This document shows positions 17,449 to 28,532 of a DNA stretch of 64,000 bases, in pieces (the stretch's first letter is position 1; each line of letters begins with the position of its first letter). Location of the stretch: the NCBI RefSeq assembly GCF_016806125.1, contig NZ_CP047166.1, positions 2,542,001 through 2,606,000 on the forward strand, written 5' to 3'. The stretch is from Ponticoccus alexandrii (GTDB taxonomy: Bacteria; Pseudomonadota; Alphaproteobacteria; Rhodobacterales; Rhodobacteraceae). Position numbers and translations under genes: made by a program. A model generated the notes under the pieces. It had not been told where the DNA came from. It was given only the letters and a program-made list of their open reading frames with translations, and searched no databases.

Positions 17449-18462
17449 TCAGGCGGGCTTGTGCGCGATGGCCAGCATCGTCATCTCGGGGATCAGGTCG
17501 TCGATTTCGATGCCGGCGAAGCCCGCCTGCCCCAGGGCCTCTGCCAGCCAGCCCGCGTCGAGGGAGCGCGCGCGGGGCGTGAAGGCGGTGTGCTGCAACT
17601 GCCAGAGCGCCGCCAGCTTTGGCCCGCTGCGGTCGGCGCGGACGACGAAATCGTGCAGCAAGAGCCGTCCGCCCGGCGCAAGGGTGTCATAGGCGTGGCG
17701 CAACAACTCGGCATGGGCTTCTCCGGGAACGCCCGAAAAGAGATAGGACATCAGCACCACGTCCTGCCCCCCCGGCCAGTCGCGCTCCAGCGCGTTGCCC
17801 TCGACATAGGCGATGCGGTCCGACAGCCCCGCCTCTGCCACGTAATCGCGCCCCAGCGCCGCGACATTGGGAAAGTCGACGATGGTGGCCGAAAGATCCG
17901 GGTTGGCGGCGCAGAGCGTGATGGCGAAGGCGCCGGTGCCGCCGCCCACGTCCAGCAGCCGCTCTGCGCCCGACAGGTCGACCCGCCGCAGCATCTGCCG
18001 CGCGGGTCCGAGAGAGCCCGCGTGTTGCGAGCGGGAATACAGCCGCGCCTGCTCGGGGTCCGAGAACCACTCGGCATAAGAGGCGGTCGCATCCTTGGGC
18101 AGCCGGTCGGTCAGCGCGTGGTCGATCTGGTCCAGCAACCCGTACATCTGCCGCCCGACCTGAAGCCGCAGGTAGTCGCCGAAATCATGCTTCGCGCCCC
18201 TGACCAGAAAGGCCTCGGCGGCGGGGGCGTTACTGTAGATGCCGTCCTCGCGCACCACGAGGCCAAGGCCCGCGAGCGCCGTCAACAGCGTCTCGGCCCG
18301 GTCGGCGTCCACCGCCGTCCGTTCAGCCAGTTGCGCGGCGGTCGAAGGCTGCCGGGAGAGTTCCGTGAAGACCCCGACCTCCAGCGCCGCGAAAAGCGCC
18401 TTGGACCCCATGAAGCCGAAGGCGATGTCGGATACCTGATCCGCCGTTTCCAATGCCGCCAT
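17449..18462 (-). CDS. SAM-dependent O-methyltransferase family 2 (possible DsyB-like)
   Basis: 337 residues from ATG 18462 (GGAGG 7 bases upstream). An N-terminal winged-helix dimerisation domain spans residues 1-90 ([18 protein letters not shown]). The Rossmann methyltransferase domain follows with motif [13 protein letters not shown] near residue 172 and the [12 protein letters not shown] motif. The family includes hydroxyneurosporene and acetylserotonin methyltransferases and DsyB, the methylthiohydroxybutyrate methyltransferase of marine bacterial DMSP synthesis. Length and general look are compatible with DsyB, but I cannot verify this. It lies 105 bases after sufS on the same strand. 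Confidence 0.8.
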   Translation of the reverse strand: MAALETADQVSDIAFGFMGSKALFAALEVGVFTELSRQPSTAAQLAERTAVDADRAETLLTALAGLGLVVREDGIYSNAPAAEAFLVRGAKHDFGDYLRLQVGRQMYGLLDQIDHALTDRLPKDATASYAEWFSDPEQARLYSRSQHAGSLGPARQMLRRVDLSGAERLLDVGGGTGAFAITLCAANPDLSATIVDFPNVAALGRDYVAEAGLSDRIAYVEGNALERDWPGGQDVVLMSYLFSGVPGEAHAELLRHAYDTLAPGGRLLLHDFVVRADRSGPKLAALWQLQHTAFTPRARSLDAGWLAEALGQAGFAGIEIDDLIPEMTMLAIAHKPA

Positions 18463-18567
18463 GAGGGGTCCTCCGCTGTTCCGGTGCCCCCTGACTAGCG
18501 CATTGCGCGCGACCCTTCCAGAAACGACATGCCAATGTCGCAAATGGACCGGCTCTCTGCCCGCGGA

Positions 18568-19788
18568 TTAACCGAAGAGATCGTGTGCCAGTTCCAGCGC
18601 CTCGACCAGCGTGTCGATCTCGGCCTCTGTATTGTAAAGGCCCATCGACGCGCGGCAGGTCGCCGTGACCCCAAGGTGGTCCATCAGCGGCCCGGCGCAG
18701 TGATGGCCCGCGCGCACCGCCACACCCTTCTTGTCGAGGATGGTCGAGATGTCATGTGCATGGCCCGCCCCCTCCATCGTGAACGAGAAGATCGCCGCCT
18801 TATCCGGCGTCGTGCCCTGCAGCGACAGCCAGTTGAGGCCCGACAGCTTCTGCACCGCGTAGTCGCGCAGGCTGGCCTCGTGGGCGGCGATGTTCTCCAT
18901 CCCGAGGCCCATCATGTAGTCCAGAGCGACGCCAAGGCCGATCTGCTGGACGATGCCCGGCGTGCCCGCCTCGAACTTCATCGGCGGGTCGTTGTAGGTG
19001 ACCTCGTCCTTCGAGACGTCCTTGATCATGTCGCCGCCACCCATGAAGGGCCGCATCTCGGCCATGCGGTCACGGCTCATCCAGATCGCGCCAGAGGCGG
19101 AGGGGCCGTAAAGTTTGTGGCCGGTGATGGCGTAGAAATCGCAGCCCAGATCGGCCACGTTCACCGGCATGTGCACCGCCGCCTGAGAGCCATCGACCAG
19201 CACCGGCACACCCTTGGCGCGGGCGCCCTCGCAGATCGCCTTGACGTCGACCACCGTGCCCAGCACGTTTGAGACATGGGTGACGGCGACCAGCTTGGTC
19301 TTCGGGCCGATGGCATCGATGACCTTTTGCGGGTCCAGCGCGCCGGTCGAATCCACGTCGACCCACTTCAGCACCACACCCTGCCGCTCGCGCAGGAAAT
19401 GCCATGGCACGATATTGGCGTGATGCTCCATCACCGACAGGACGATCTCGTCGCCAGCTTCCAGCCGGGGCATGGCCCAGCCGTAGGCGACCATGTTGAT
19501 GCCCATTGTGGTGCCGGTGGTGTAGACGATCTCTTCGGGGTCGGGCGCGCCGAGGAAGCGGGCGATGGTCTCGCGCACGCCCTCGTACTTCTCGGTCGCG
19601 AGGTTCGACAGGTAGTGCAGCCCCCTGTGAACGTTGGCGTATTCCTCGGCGTAGCCCTTGGTCACCGCGTCGATGACGACCTGCGGCTTCTGCGCCGAGG
19701 CGCCGTTGTCGAGGTAGACCAGCGGCTTGCCGTTGACCTCTCGCGACAGGATCGGAAAGTCGCGGCGGATCGTTTCTACATCATACAT
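18568..19788 (-). CDS. sufS: Cysteine desulfurase SufS (class II)
   Basis: 406 residues, the normal SufS length. It starts V-E-T-I-R-R-D-F-P-I-L-S-R-E and has Y-L-D-N-G-A-S-A-Q-K-P. The PLP lysine is in I-T-G-H-K-L-Y-G-P, and the persulfide cysteine in R-A-G-H-H-C-A-G-P-L near residue 362, the class II arrangement. It takes sulfur from cysteine for the SufBCD scaffold in the cytoplasm. The start codon overlaps the 3' end of the upstream membrane-protein gene by 8 bases. It is the last classic suf gene of the operon; a second, class I desulfurase is at 25752. Confidence 0.97.
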   Translation of the reverse strand: MYDVETIRRDFPILSREVNGKPLVYLDNGASAQKPQVVIDAVTKGYAEEYANVHRGLHYLSNLATEKYEGVRETIARFLGAPDPEEIVYTTGTTMGINMVAYGWAMPRLEAGDEIVLSVMEHHANIVPWHFLRERQGVVLKWVDVDSTGALDPQKVIDAIGPKTKLVAVTHVSNVLGTVVDVKAICEGARAKGVPVLVDGSQAAVHMPVNVADLGCDFYAITGHKLYGPSASGAIWMSRDRMAEMRPFMGGGDMIKDVSKDEVTYNDPPMKFEAGTPGIVQQIGLGVALDYMMGLGMENIAAHEASLRDYAVQKLSGLNWLSLQGTTPDKAAIFSFTMEGAGHAHDISTILDKKGVAVRAGHHCAGPLMDHLGVTATCRASMGLYNTEAEIDTLVEALELAHDLFG

Positions 19789-20365
19789 TCAGTGCCATCC
19801 CGTTCGGATCGACCCCCGCGAGGGCCAGTATGATCGACAGCGCGAAGGCCATGGCCAGAAGGCCCAGCCCCGCGACGGCACCGGCCTTGAGCAGGCTGCC
19901 CAGTCCGTGCACCTCGTCGATAAAATTCAGCAGTATCCACAGGCCAAGCCCGGTGATCGCCATGAAGACCCCGGTGCCCAGCACCGGCGCCAGCGGCAGG
20001 ACCAGCGCCATGAGCGCCTGCGCCAGCACCCGCAGCGCCTGCATCCAGATCAGCAGCAGCGCCACGTCGCGCAGCCGCGCGGTTCCGCCGAACAGCCCGC
20101 CGACCCATGTTAGCGCGGCGATGGTCGAGGCGAGGACGGCGGCCTGCATCGCGGCGAAGACCGCCGGATTGGCCAGCACCCCCGGCACCGGCACCGGCGC
20201 CAACAGATGCGAGGCCGAAAAGAGCAGCGTATTCAGCACCACGACCAGCGCGAAGGCGGTCCACAGCGCCTCTGCCCCCGGCCGGACCGACAGCAGCAGC
20301 CGCGCGACATCGCGCGGCGCGACCACGGTCTGAACGGCCAGCGACAGGATGCCTGCCGGGTTCAC
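19781..20365 (-). CDS. Yip1-family membrane protein
   Basis: 194 residues with five or six hydrophobic segments, in the pattern of YIP1-domain proteins (V-A-R-L-L-L-S-V-R-P near the start, then alternating Ala/Leu/Val helices, then G-L-G-L-W-I-L-L-N-F-I-D-E-V-H-G). Function unknown. It overlaps the next upstream membrane gene by ATGA and sufS by 8 bases, so it is co-translated with the suf genes. Paired Yip1-like genes between sufD and sufS are a recurring feature in Rhodobacterales as far as I know. Confidence 0.8.
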   Translation of the reverse strand: MNPAGILSLAVQTVVAPRDVARLLLSVRPGAEALWTAFALVVVLNTLLFSASHLLAPVPVPGVLANPAVFAAMQAAVLASTIAALTWVGGLFGGTARLRDVALLLIWMQALRVLAQALMALVLPLAPVLGTGVFMAITGLGLWILLNFIDEVHGLGSLLKAGAVAGLGLLAMAFALSIILALAGVDPNGMALNV

Positions 20366-20847
20366 GCGCCCACCTCAGCCGCGATGCGCAGGCCCTTGAT
20401 CCAGAACAGCGCGAAGGCCACGACCCAGAGCAGGCCTACCAGCGTCAGCGCCGGTCCGGGACCGATGAAACCCGCCACCAGCCCGTTCAGCAGCATCAGC
20501 GGAGAGGCCGCCAGCAGCGCCCAGAACAGCGCCACGCGAGAGCCGTAGCCCGTCATCGCGCTGCCCATTGCGCGGGCGACCAGCGCCACGAGGAAGGCCA
20601 GCGCGTAAAGGATCAGAGGCACGAAGAAGACCACCGCCAGCAGCGTGCCGCCCAGCAGCATGTTCAGGTCCTGATCCTGCAGATGCGCCTGCCGCGCCAG
20701 CGCGGGCCAGCGTGCCACGAACATCACCCCGCAGCCCCCCATGACGAAGGCCAACGCCCGCGCCTCTGACGCGGGCTGCGCGAAGATGCGGCGCAGCACC
20801 GCGCCCGGCCCGCGAAAGCTGGCCGCGATGTCGGTGGTGACGGACAC
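20362..20847 (-). CDS. Yip1-like membrane protein
   Basis: 161 residues. A short amphipathic N-terminus with R-R-I-F-A-Q-P-A-S-E-A-R-A is followed by four or five transmembrane segments, including L-G-G-T-L-L-A-V-V-F-F-V-P-L-I-L-Y and L-V-G-L-L-W-V-V-A-F-A-L-F-W. It resembles its neighbour at 19781 in layout, suggesting a related pair. It lies 12 bases from sufD and overlaps the next gene by 4 bases, so it belongs to the operon. No direct role in Fe-S assembly is known. Confidence 0.78.
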   Translation of the reverse strand: MSVTTDIAASFRGPGAVLRRIFAQPASEARALAFVMGGCGVMFVARWPALARQAHLQDQDLNMLLGGTLLAVVFFVPLILYALAFLVALVARAMGSAMTGYGSRVALFWALLAASPLMLLNGLVAGFIGPGPALTLVGLLWVVAFALFWIKGLRIAAEVGA

Positions 20848-20859
20848 GCTTCCCCCTAA

Positions 20860-22137
20860 TCAGGCCCGACGACGGGCCAGCCAGGCCTCGACGCGGTCCA
20901 CCAGTTCTTCGCGCAGGCTCTCGTCATCGATCTCCTGCACGGCCTCGGCGATGAAGGCGATGGTCATCATGTCCTCGGCGATGCCACGCGGCACGCCGCG
21001 GGCCCGCAGGTAGAACAGGCTGTCCTCGTCGATGGCGCCAGAGGTGGACCCGTGCGAACAGGCCACGTCGTCGGCGTAGATCTCAAGCTCGGGCTTGGCG
21101 AGGAACTGGCTGTCCCCGTCCAGCAGCAGGCTTTGCGAGATCTGGTAGCCGTCGGTCTTCTGCGCGTCGGGCTGCACCAGGATCTTGCCCTGGAAGACGC
21201 CGGTGGCGCCGTTGCGCAGGACCTTCTTGAAGACCTGCCGGGACTCGCAGTTCACCGCGTCATGGGTGATGAAGACCGTGTCGTCGTGGTGGAAATCGCC
21301 GTCGCCCATGCAGGCGCCCGCAACATGGGCCACCGCGTCGTCGCCGGTGAACTCGATCACCGCCTCGTTGCGGGTCAGCACGCCGTTCATGGTCAGGGTG
21401 AAGCTCTTGAAGGTGCTCTCCTGCGCCAAACGGGCAAAGACATGCGTCACCGCGCGGCGCGCGTGGTCGCGGCCCTGCGCGCGGACGTGATGCAGCGCGC
21501 CGCCCTCGGCGATGTCGACCTCCATGACGTGGTTGAAGCGCGCGGCTGCGGGACCGTTCTCAAGGATCGTCGCCGCGCAACCCGCATCGACCTTCACCAC
21601 GTGGTGCAGGATCGCGTCGGAACGCGCCCCCTCGTGCGTGTAGGTGATGTGGATCGGCTTCGACGGCGTGCCGGTGACGTGGATCAGCAGGCCATCCGTG
21701 GCAAAGGCCGTGTTCAGCGCCGCAAAGGGCCGCTGCACCGGCGTCTGGCCGCGCGTCTCCAGCGTGCCGTAAAGGTCCTGCGCCCAGTGGATGTCGGCGG
21801 CATCGGCCAGACGGGCGATTTCCACACCCTCCAGAGACAGGTCGTCGGAGGCCTCGGCGTCGAAGACACCGTCGACGAAGACGATCTTCAGCCGGTCGCG
21901 ATCGCCGAAGATCGGCGCCTCGTGGGCTTCGAAGGCCTCGGCCTCGGGCACCTCGACCGCGTTCAGCGAGTCGGGGCGGGTGAATTTCCAGTACTCGTCG
22001 CGCGCACCGGGCAGGCCCATGGCCTGCACCCGGGACAGCGCGTCGCGGCGCGCGGGCACGGACCAGCCGCCCTCGGGCAGGGTCAGCGCGGCAAGCCGTG
22101 CGTCAGTTGCGGTCTGTTTCGCCTGGGGCAAAGCCAT
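20860..22137 (-). CDS. sufD: Fe-S cluster scaffold subunit SufD
   Basis: 425 residues. It shows the beta-helix SufBD core with the C-terminal signature D-V-A-C-S-H-G-S-T-S-G-A-I-D-E-D-S-L-F-Y-L-R-A-R-G, including the conserved His used in cluster formation at the SufB-SufD interface. The N-terminal helical region has R-D-E-Y-W-K-F-T-R-P. With SufB and the ATPase SufC it forms the SufBC2D scaffold in the cytoplasm. It follows sufC with no gap (sufC stop 22138, sufD start 22137), indicating tight coupling. Confidence 0.97.
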   Translation of the reverse strand: MALPQAKQTATDARLAALTLPEGGWSVPARRDALSRVQAMGLPGARDEYWKFTRPDSLNAVEVPEAEAFEAHEAPIFGDRDRLKIVFVDGVFDAEASDDLSLEGVEIARLADAADIHWAQDLYGTLETRGQTPVQRPFAALNTAFATDGLLIHVTGTPSKPIHITYTHEGARSDAILHHVVKVDAGCAATILENGPAAARFNHVMEVDIAEGGALHHVRAQGRDHARRAVTHVFARLAQESTFKSFTLTMNGVLTRNEAVIEFTGDDAVAHVAGACMGDGDFHHDDTVFITHDAVNCESRQVFKKVLRNGATGVFQGKILVQPDAQKTDGYQISQSLLLDGDSQFLAKPELEIYADDVACSHGSTSGAIDEDSLFYLRARGVPRGIAEDMMTIAFIAEAVQEIDDESLREELVDRVEAWLARRRA

Positions 22138-22893
<756 letters not shown>

Positions 22894-22909
22894 CTTTCGT
22901 CCTTTCCTC

Positions 22910-23048
22910 GGCCCCCGTCCGGGGCTTGTTCGATCTGCGCAGCGTGCTGCGCGGTGTCTTTCCTGCGCAGGGTCCTGCGCGGTGTTCATATTGCGCGCCG
23001 GGGCGCGCGGGGTTCACGCCGCACCTTGCGGCGCGGGATTCCGGTCTC
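22910..23048 (-). repeat. Tandem array of about 28-bp hairpin units before sufC
   Basis: Units beginning at 22937, 22965 and 22993 are exactly 28 bp apart. Each starts with a GC-rich stem-loop: GCGCAG-CGTG-CTGCGC at 22937-22952, GCGCAG-GGTC-CTGCGC at 22965-22980, GCGCGC-CGGG-GCGCGC at 22993-23008. Each is followed by a G-G-T-G-T/G-G-G-G-T-like tail and spacer. A further stem CGCCGCA/TGCGGCG (23017-23033) and a degenerate unit around 22910-22936 extend the array. It lies between the ybjQ stop and sufC start, inside the operon. Function unknown. Confidence 0.75.
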
Positions 23049-23360
23049 CTAACCCAGCACCACGGCAGTGCCGCTGGCCGAGACCATGAGCATGTTGTTG
23101 ATGACCTCGTAATCGAGATCGACGCCGACCACGGCATTGGCGCCCCGGCTTGCGGCGCGCTCTTCCAGCTCGCGCAGGGCGGTGTCGCGGGCCTCTTGCA
23201 GAGAGGCCTCATAGGCCCCCGAGCGTCCGCCGATGATGTCGGTGATCCCGGCAAAGATGTCGCGGAACACGTTCGCCCCAAGGATCGCCTCGCCCACGAC
23301 GATGCCTTTGTATTCGGCGATCTGGTAGCCTTCGACGGTGGGTGTGGTGGTGACGATCAT
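23049..23360 (-). CDS. YbjQ/UPF0145-family protein
   Basis: 103 residues from ATG 23360. The core [36 protein letters not shown] and the [13 protein letters not shown] motif are diagnostic of the UPF0145 (DUF74, YbjQ) family, small oligomeric proteins once described as putative heavy-metal-binding. Biochemical role is not established. Its start overlaps the stop of the FkbM gene (ATGA), so it is translated with it inside the suf operon. Confidence 0.92.
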   Translation of the reverse strand: MIVTTTPTVEGYQIAEYKGIVVGEAILGANVFRDIFAGITDIIGGRSGAYEASLQEARDTALRELEERAASRGANAVVGVDLDYEVINNMLMVSASGTAVVLG

Positions 23361-24151
23361 GATGCCGCTCCGGGTTTCATCAGGAAGTTCATGTTGCTGC
23401 CGTAGTGCCGTTTGTCGAAGACCGGGGCATAGCCGCGTTCCGCTGCCCAAGCCTGAAAAGCCTCGGCATTGGCATCGTCCACCTCGATGAAGATCAGCGG
23501 GCGACAGCGGGCCACGGTTTGCTCCAGCCCGGCCAGAACCTCCATCTCCATGCCCTCGACGTCGATCTTGATCAGGTCGAAGGTATCGTCACCGAACAGC
23601 GCATCGCCCGCGTGTACCTGCAAATCGCCCCCCTTACCGCGCAGCATCTTCGTGCCGCCAAGGTTGCGGTCGTGGCGCTTCATGAAGAGGCCACCCTCGC
23701 TTTCGGCGCCCAGCCCGATGCCGAGCGCCTCCATGCGGATCACATCCGTGAGGCCGTTCAGCACCACGTTCGCGACCAGAGGCGCCAGCGCCAGCGGGTT
23801 TGGCTCGATCACCGTCACCTGCGCGGCCCCGCACTGCGTGGCGAAGTAAAGCGCGTGGTTGCCGATGTTGGCACCCACGTCCAGCACACGCGGTGCCTGC
23901 GGCAGATGCTGCGCGATCTCCGCCAGATCCTCGGCCTCGAAAAAGGCGCCGTCGCGATGCGCCCGCTGGATCGGGTCGCGGTGGAAGTTGCCGCAGAAGG
24001 TCAGCGCCCGCCCGCCGATGGTGACGCGCGTCATGCGCAGCGGCGGAAAGGTGACCGCCTCCCCCGACTCCAGCGCCGCAAGCGCGGCGGCGACGTCGAA
24101 GTAATCGGCCCCCGTCGTCTCGGGCGCAGGCATGGAGAGGGTTCCGGTCAT
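23357..24151 (-). CDS. FkbM-family methyltransferase
   Basis: 264 residues. The SAM-binding motif [15 protein letters not shown] is near residue 90, then [10 protein letters not shown] (acidic ribose-binding residue), and [18 protein letters not shown] typical of the FkbM domain (Methyltransf_21). The substrate is unknown; family members methylate hydroxyls of natural products, sugars or lipids. It is inserted between sufB and sufC in the Fe-S operon and overlaps ybjQ by 4 bases. Confidence 0.9.
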   Translation of the reverse strand: MTGTLSMPAPETTGADYFDVAAALAALESGEAVTFPPLRMTRVTIGGRALTFCGNFHRDPIQRAHRDGAFFEAEDLAEIAQHLPQAPRVLDVGANIGNHALYFATQCGAAQVTVIEPNPLALAPLVANVVLNGLTDVIRMEALGIGLGAESEGGLFMKRHDRNLGGTKMLRGKGGDLQVHAGDALFGDDTFDLIKIDVEGMEMEVLAGLEQTVARCRPLIFIEVDDANAEAFQAWAAERGYAPVFDKRHYGSNMNFLMKPGAAS

Positions 24152-24202
24152 GTCACAACCTTCCGCAGCGGAGAGCGGGACGGCGAACCGCCCCCTGCCC
24201 CG

Positions 24203-25735
<1,533 letters not shown>

Positions 25736-25751
25736 GCGTATACCCTTCCTC

Positions 25752-26795
25752 TCAGGCGGACCGCGCGCGGTGCCGCCGAACCTTTTGTTCCCAGGCCTCG
25801 CAGAAGCGCGCGACCTCTTCTTCCGTCACCGAGGGACCAAGGCTGACCCGGATGGCCGAGCTTGCCGTGACCTCGTCATATCCCATCGCGCGCAGCACGC
25901 GGCTGGCGCGGACCTTGCCGGACGAACAGGCGCTGCCCGCGCTGATCGCGAAACCGGCCAGATCCATCTGCATCACCTGCGTCTCTCCCTTCCACCCGGG
26001 AGTGGCAAAGCAGGAGGTATTCGGCAGGCGATCCGCGTCTTTCCCGACAAAAATAGTCTCTTTTGACGCGACCTCAATCCCATTTTCTAGAATCGCTCTA
26101 AGTTTTGCAACGCTTTCCCATGCGCCCTCCGCCAGATCGCGCGCCGCCGCCTCTGCCGCCGCGCCGAACCCTGCGATTCCTATGATGTTTTCAGTGCCCG
26201 ACCGGCGCCCCATTTCCTGCCCGCCGCCGCGGATCTGCGCCGCCAGTTCGGTCCCGCGCCGCAGAATCAGCGCGCCGATCCCTTTCGGCCCACCCAGCTT
26301 ATGCGCCGAGGCCAGCGCCATCTGGCAGCCTATCCAGTTGAAGGCCAGCGGCAGCTTGCCCCAGGCCTGCGTGGCATCCACCACCGCCAGCCCCTGCGGC
26401 AGCACCTGCACCACCCCGGTCTCGGAATTGGCCGCCTGAAGCGCCACCTGCCCCGGGTCCCCGACCGATACGGCCCCGTCCCGCGACACCGGCAGCACCG
26501 GATCGACCCAGGCCGCCACCGCATCGTGCTCCACGTCGCCCGCCAGAAGGCCCCGCCCCGCACAGGCCAGCGCCGCCGCCTCCGTGGCGCCGGAGACGAA
26601 CACCACATCCGCCCCCTCCGCCCCGAAGGCCGCCGCCACCTGCGCCCGGGCCTTCTCGACCAGCGACTTCGCCGCCCGCCCCTCGGCATGCACCGAGGAC
26701 GGGTTGCCGACCAGGTCCATGGCCCGGATCATCGCCTCGCGCGCCTCGGCCCGCAAAGGCGCCGTCGCATTCCAGTCAAGATAGACCCGTTCCAC
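25752..26795 (-). CDS. Cysteine desulfurase, IscS/NifS class I
   Basis: 347 residues starting at GTG 26795 (AGGGG upstream). It reads [11 protein letters not shown], then PLP lysine in [11 protein letters not shown], then the flexible-loop cysteine in [12 protein letters not shown], the class I pattern. It is short for IscS (about 400), like other small NifS-type enzymes of this operon in Rhodobacterales. Having this as well as sufS in one operon gives two sulfur donors. A dispersed repeat (26804-26850) lies directly upstream of its ribosome binding site. Confidence 0.93.
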   Translation of the reverse strand: MERVYLDWNATAPLRAEAREAMIRAMDLVGNPSSVHAEGRAAKSLVEKARAQVAAAFGAEGADVVFVSGATEAAALACAGRGLLAGDVEHDAVAAWVDPVLPVSRDGAVSVGDPGQVALQAANSETGVVQVLPQGLAVVDATQAWGKLPLAFNWIGCQMALASAHKLGGPKGIGALILRRGTELAAQIRGGGQEMGRRSGTENIIGIAGFGAAAEAAARDLAEGAWESVAKLRAILENGIEVASKETIFVGKDADRLPNTSCFATPGWKGETQVMQMDLAGFAISAGSACSSGKVRASRVLRAMGYDEVTASSAIRVSLGPSVTEEEVARFCEAWEQKVRRHRARSA

Positions 26796-26803
26796 GCGCG
26801 CCC

Positions 26804-26850
26804 CTGCTTCTTTGGTCCCAAAGTACCTCGGGGTCCGGGGCAGAGCCCCG
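26804..26850 (-). repeat. Dispersed intergenic repeat, copy 1
   Basis: On the minus strand: GGGGCTCTGCCCC, a short GC spacer, then CCCCGAGGTACTTTGGGACC and AAAGAAGCAG. It is the CGAGGTA/ACCAAAG subtype shared with copies at 59303 and 60998. It lies between iscR and the class I desulfurase gene, ending just before that gene's ribosome binding site. Confidence 0.8.
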
Positions 26851-26877
26851 ATCCGACCGACAAATCAGGCGCCCCGT

Positions 26878-27342
26878 CTAGCGGTCGTCGTCCACCACCG
26901 CAAACAGGTTCGGCACCGCCGGGCATGGCGCAAGGCCGTTGCCCACCACGTCCGACAACCGCGTCTGGTGCAGAAAGACATAGACCTGCGCGGACAGGCT
27001 CTGCCACAGCCGGTTGGTCATGGACTGGGCCTTCGATCCCGACATGCCCCCCGAGGCGCCCGCACCCTTGTGCATCGCGTCCACCGTCTCGTCGACCGCC
27101 GCCAGCACATCGACGATGCGGATATCGCTGGCCGAGCGCGCCAGCCGGTAGCCGCCGCCCGGCCCGCGCACCGATTCCACCAGCCCGGCGCGGCGCAGCT
27201 TCACGAACAGCTGTTCCAGGTAGGACAGGGACACGTCCTGACGGCGCGAAATATCCGCCAACGTCACCAGCGCATCCTCTGCCTGCAGGGCGATGTCGGC
27301 CAGCGCCACCATGGCATAGCGGCCCTTTGTACTCAGCTTCAT
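26878..27342 (-). CDS. iscR: Rrf2-family regulator IscR (lacks usual cysteine cluster ligands)
   Basis: 154 residues. The N-terminal winged helix M-K-L-S-T-K-G-R-Y-A-M-V-A-L-A-D-I-A, then S-L-S-Y-L-E-Q-L-F-V-K-L-R-R-A-G-L-V and R-G-P-G-G-G-Y-R-L-A is textbook IscR. In E. coli three cysteines at about 92, 98 and 104 hold a [2Fe-2S] cluster; here that segment reads M-H-K-G-A-G-A-S-G-G-M-S-G-S-K-A-Q-S with none. A single cysteine occurs late (L-A-P-C-P). Rhodobacter IscR is known to bind iron-sulfur in an atypical way with one cysteine. It heads the suf operon and should repress it. Confidence 0.93.
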   Translation of the reverse strand: MKLSTKGRYAMVALADIALQAEDALVTLADISRRQDVSLSYLEQLFVKLRRAGLVESVRGPGGGYRLARSASDIRIVDVLAAVDETVDAMHKGAGASGGMSGSKAQSMTNRLWQSLSAQVYVFLHQTRLSDVVGNGLAPCPAVPNLFAVVDDDR

Positions 27343-27508
27343 GCGCGGTCCCCCCGGAACAATTTGACCTTGACGGCCCGATTGCCTATCTGCTGCAAAG
27401 CCCCGACCCGGTCAGCCCGGATCGGAAATTGTCTAAGGTGGCAGAGCGGATGCGTCAAGAATGCGCCCCTGCCGGCAGGGACACCACGTACAGGAGTACC
27501 ACCACCCC

Positions 27509-28162
27509 ATGCCCGAGGTCATCTTTCCCGGACCCGAAGGCCGCCTCGAAGGCCGGTACCACCCGCAAAAGGACCGCGATGCGCCCATCGCCATCGTGCT
27601 TCATCCGCACCCGCAGTTCGGCGGGACGATGAACAACAAGGTAGTCTACAACCTGCATTACGCCTTCTACAAGATGGGCTTCACGGTGCTGCGGTTCAAC
27701 TTCCGCGGCGTCGGCCGCAGCCAGGGCGAATACGATCAGGGCGTGGGCGAATTGTCCGACGCGGCCTCGGCCCTCGACTACCTGCAGTCGATGAACCAGA
27801 ACTCCAAGCATTGCTGGGTCGCCGGTTTCTCCTTCGGCGCATGGATCGGGATGCAGCTTCTGATGCGGCGCCCCGAGATCACCGGCTTCGTCTCGGTCTC
27901 GCCGCCCGCGAACATGTACGACTTCTCGTTCCTCGCCCCCTGCCCCTCGTCGGGGCTGATCATCAACGGCACCAACGACCGCGTCGCGCCGCCCGCCGAC
28001 ACGCGCGGCCTGGTGAACAAGCTGCACGAGCAGAAGGGCATCTCGATCACCCACGAGGAAATCGACGGCTCCGGCCATTTCTTCGAGGATCCGCATATGG
28101 ACACGATGATCGGCTCGGTCACCGGCTACGTGAAGCGGCGCCTGACCGAGACAACGAGGTAA
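27509..28162 (+). CDS. Alpha/beta hydrolase (COG2945-type)
   Basis: 217 residues from ATG 27509, AGGAG 12 bases upstream. It begins M-P-E-V-I-F-P-G-P-E-G-R-L-E-G-R-Y and has H-P-H-P-Q-F-G-G-T-M-N-N-K-V (oxyanion region), nucleophile motif G-F-S-F-G-A-W, an Asp in N-G-T-N-D-R-V and the final His in D-G-S-G-H-F-F-E. This is the triad order of the COG2945 group. Substrate unknown. Divergent from iscR with a 166-base gap, and followed 6 bases later by a small gene on the same strand. Confidence 0.9.
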   Translation: MPEVIFPGPEGRLEGRYHPQKDRDAPIAIVLHPHPQFGGTMNNKVVYNLHYAFYKMGFTVLRFNFRGVGRSQGEYDQGVGELSDAASALDYLQSMNQNSKHCWVAGFSFGAWIGMQLLMRRPEITGFVSVSPPANMYDFSFLAPCPSSGLIINGTNDRVAPPADTRGLVNKLHEQKGISITHEEIDGSGHFFEDPHMDTMIGSVTGYVKRRLTETTR

Positions 28163-28168
28163 GCCCCC

Positions 28169-28450
28169 ATGTCCGTCGTCGACGATCTCGCAGACAAGCT
28201 GGCGCGCGACACCATCAAGGCGATGGACGCGCTCGGCGACGAGAACCTGCCGGATCAGGTGGCGGCGGTGCTGGGGGCCTCATCGCCCTCCTCCGAAGAG
28301 ATCTTTCGGGCGGCCGTCCGCATCCGGCTGGCCGAGCGCCGGGCGCGGAATTTCCTGAATGACCACGTCGAGCGCGCCCTTGAAGCCAGGCGGCGCGGCG
28401 AAGACATCCCCGAGGCGCTGGCGCCGGGCACCGACAACAAGCACGTCTGA
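28169..28450 (+). CDS. Small conserved-looking helical protein, unknown function
   Basis: 93 residues, highly charged and predicted helical throughout (D-D-L-A-D-K-L-A-R-D-T-I-K-A-M; R-L-A-E-R-R-A-R-N-F-L-N-D-H-V-E-R). No membrane segment or known motif. It follows the hydrolase by 6 bases and so is probably its operon partner. A strong stem-loop terminator follows at 28457. Confidence 0.8.
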   Translation: MSVVDDLADKLARDTIKAMDALGDENLPDQVAAVLGASSPSSEEIFRAAVRIRLAERRARNFLNDHVERALEARRRGEDIPEALAPGTDNKHV

Positions 28451-28456
28451 GGCCGG

Positions 28457-28504
28457 GGGCCGGTTTCTTCCAAAGAAACCGGCCCGAATTCCGGGCCGGA
28501 ATTC
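28457..28504. terminator. Double hairpin terminator between convergent genes
   Basis: A 13-bp perfect stem (28457-28469 with 28473-28485, loop CCA) centred on GGTTTCTT/AAGAAACC, followed at once by a 7-bp stem GAATTCC/GGAATTC (28486-28504). It sits between the small gene (+) and lpdA (-), so it can end transcripts from both sides. The T/A stretches in the stem give short T runs on both strands. Confidence 0.75.
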
Positions 28505-28532
28505 GGCGCCCCCGCAGGCCGGGTGCCCGGGC

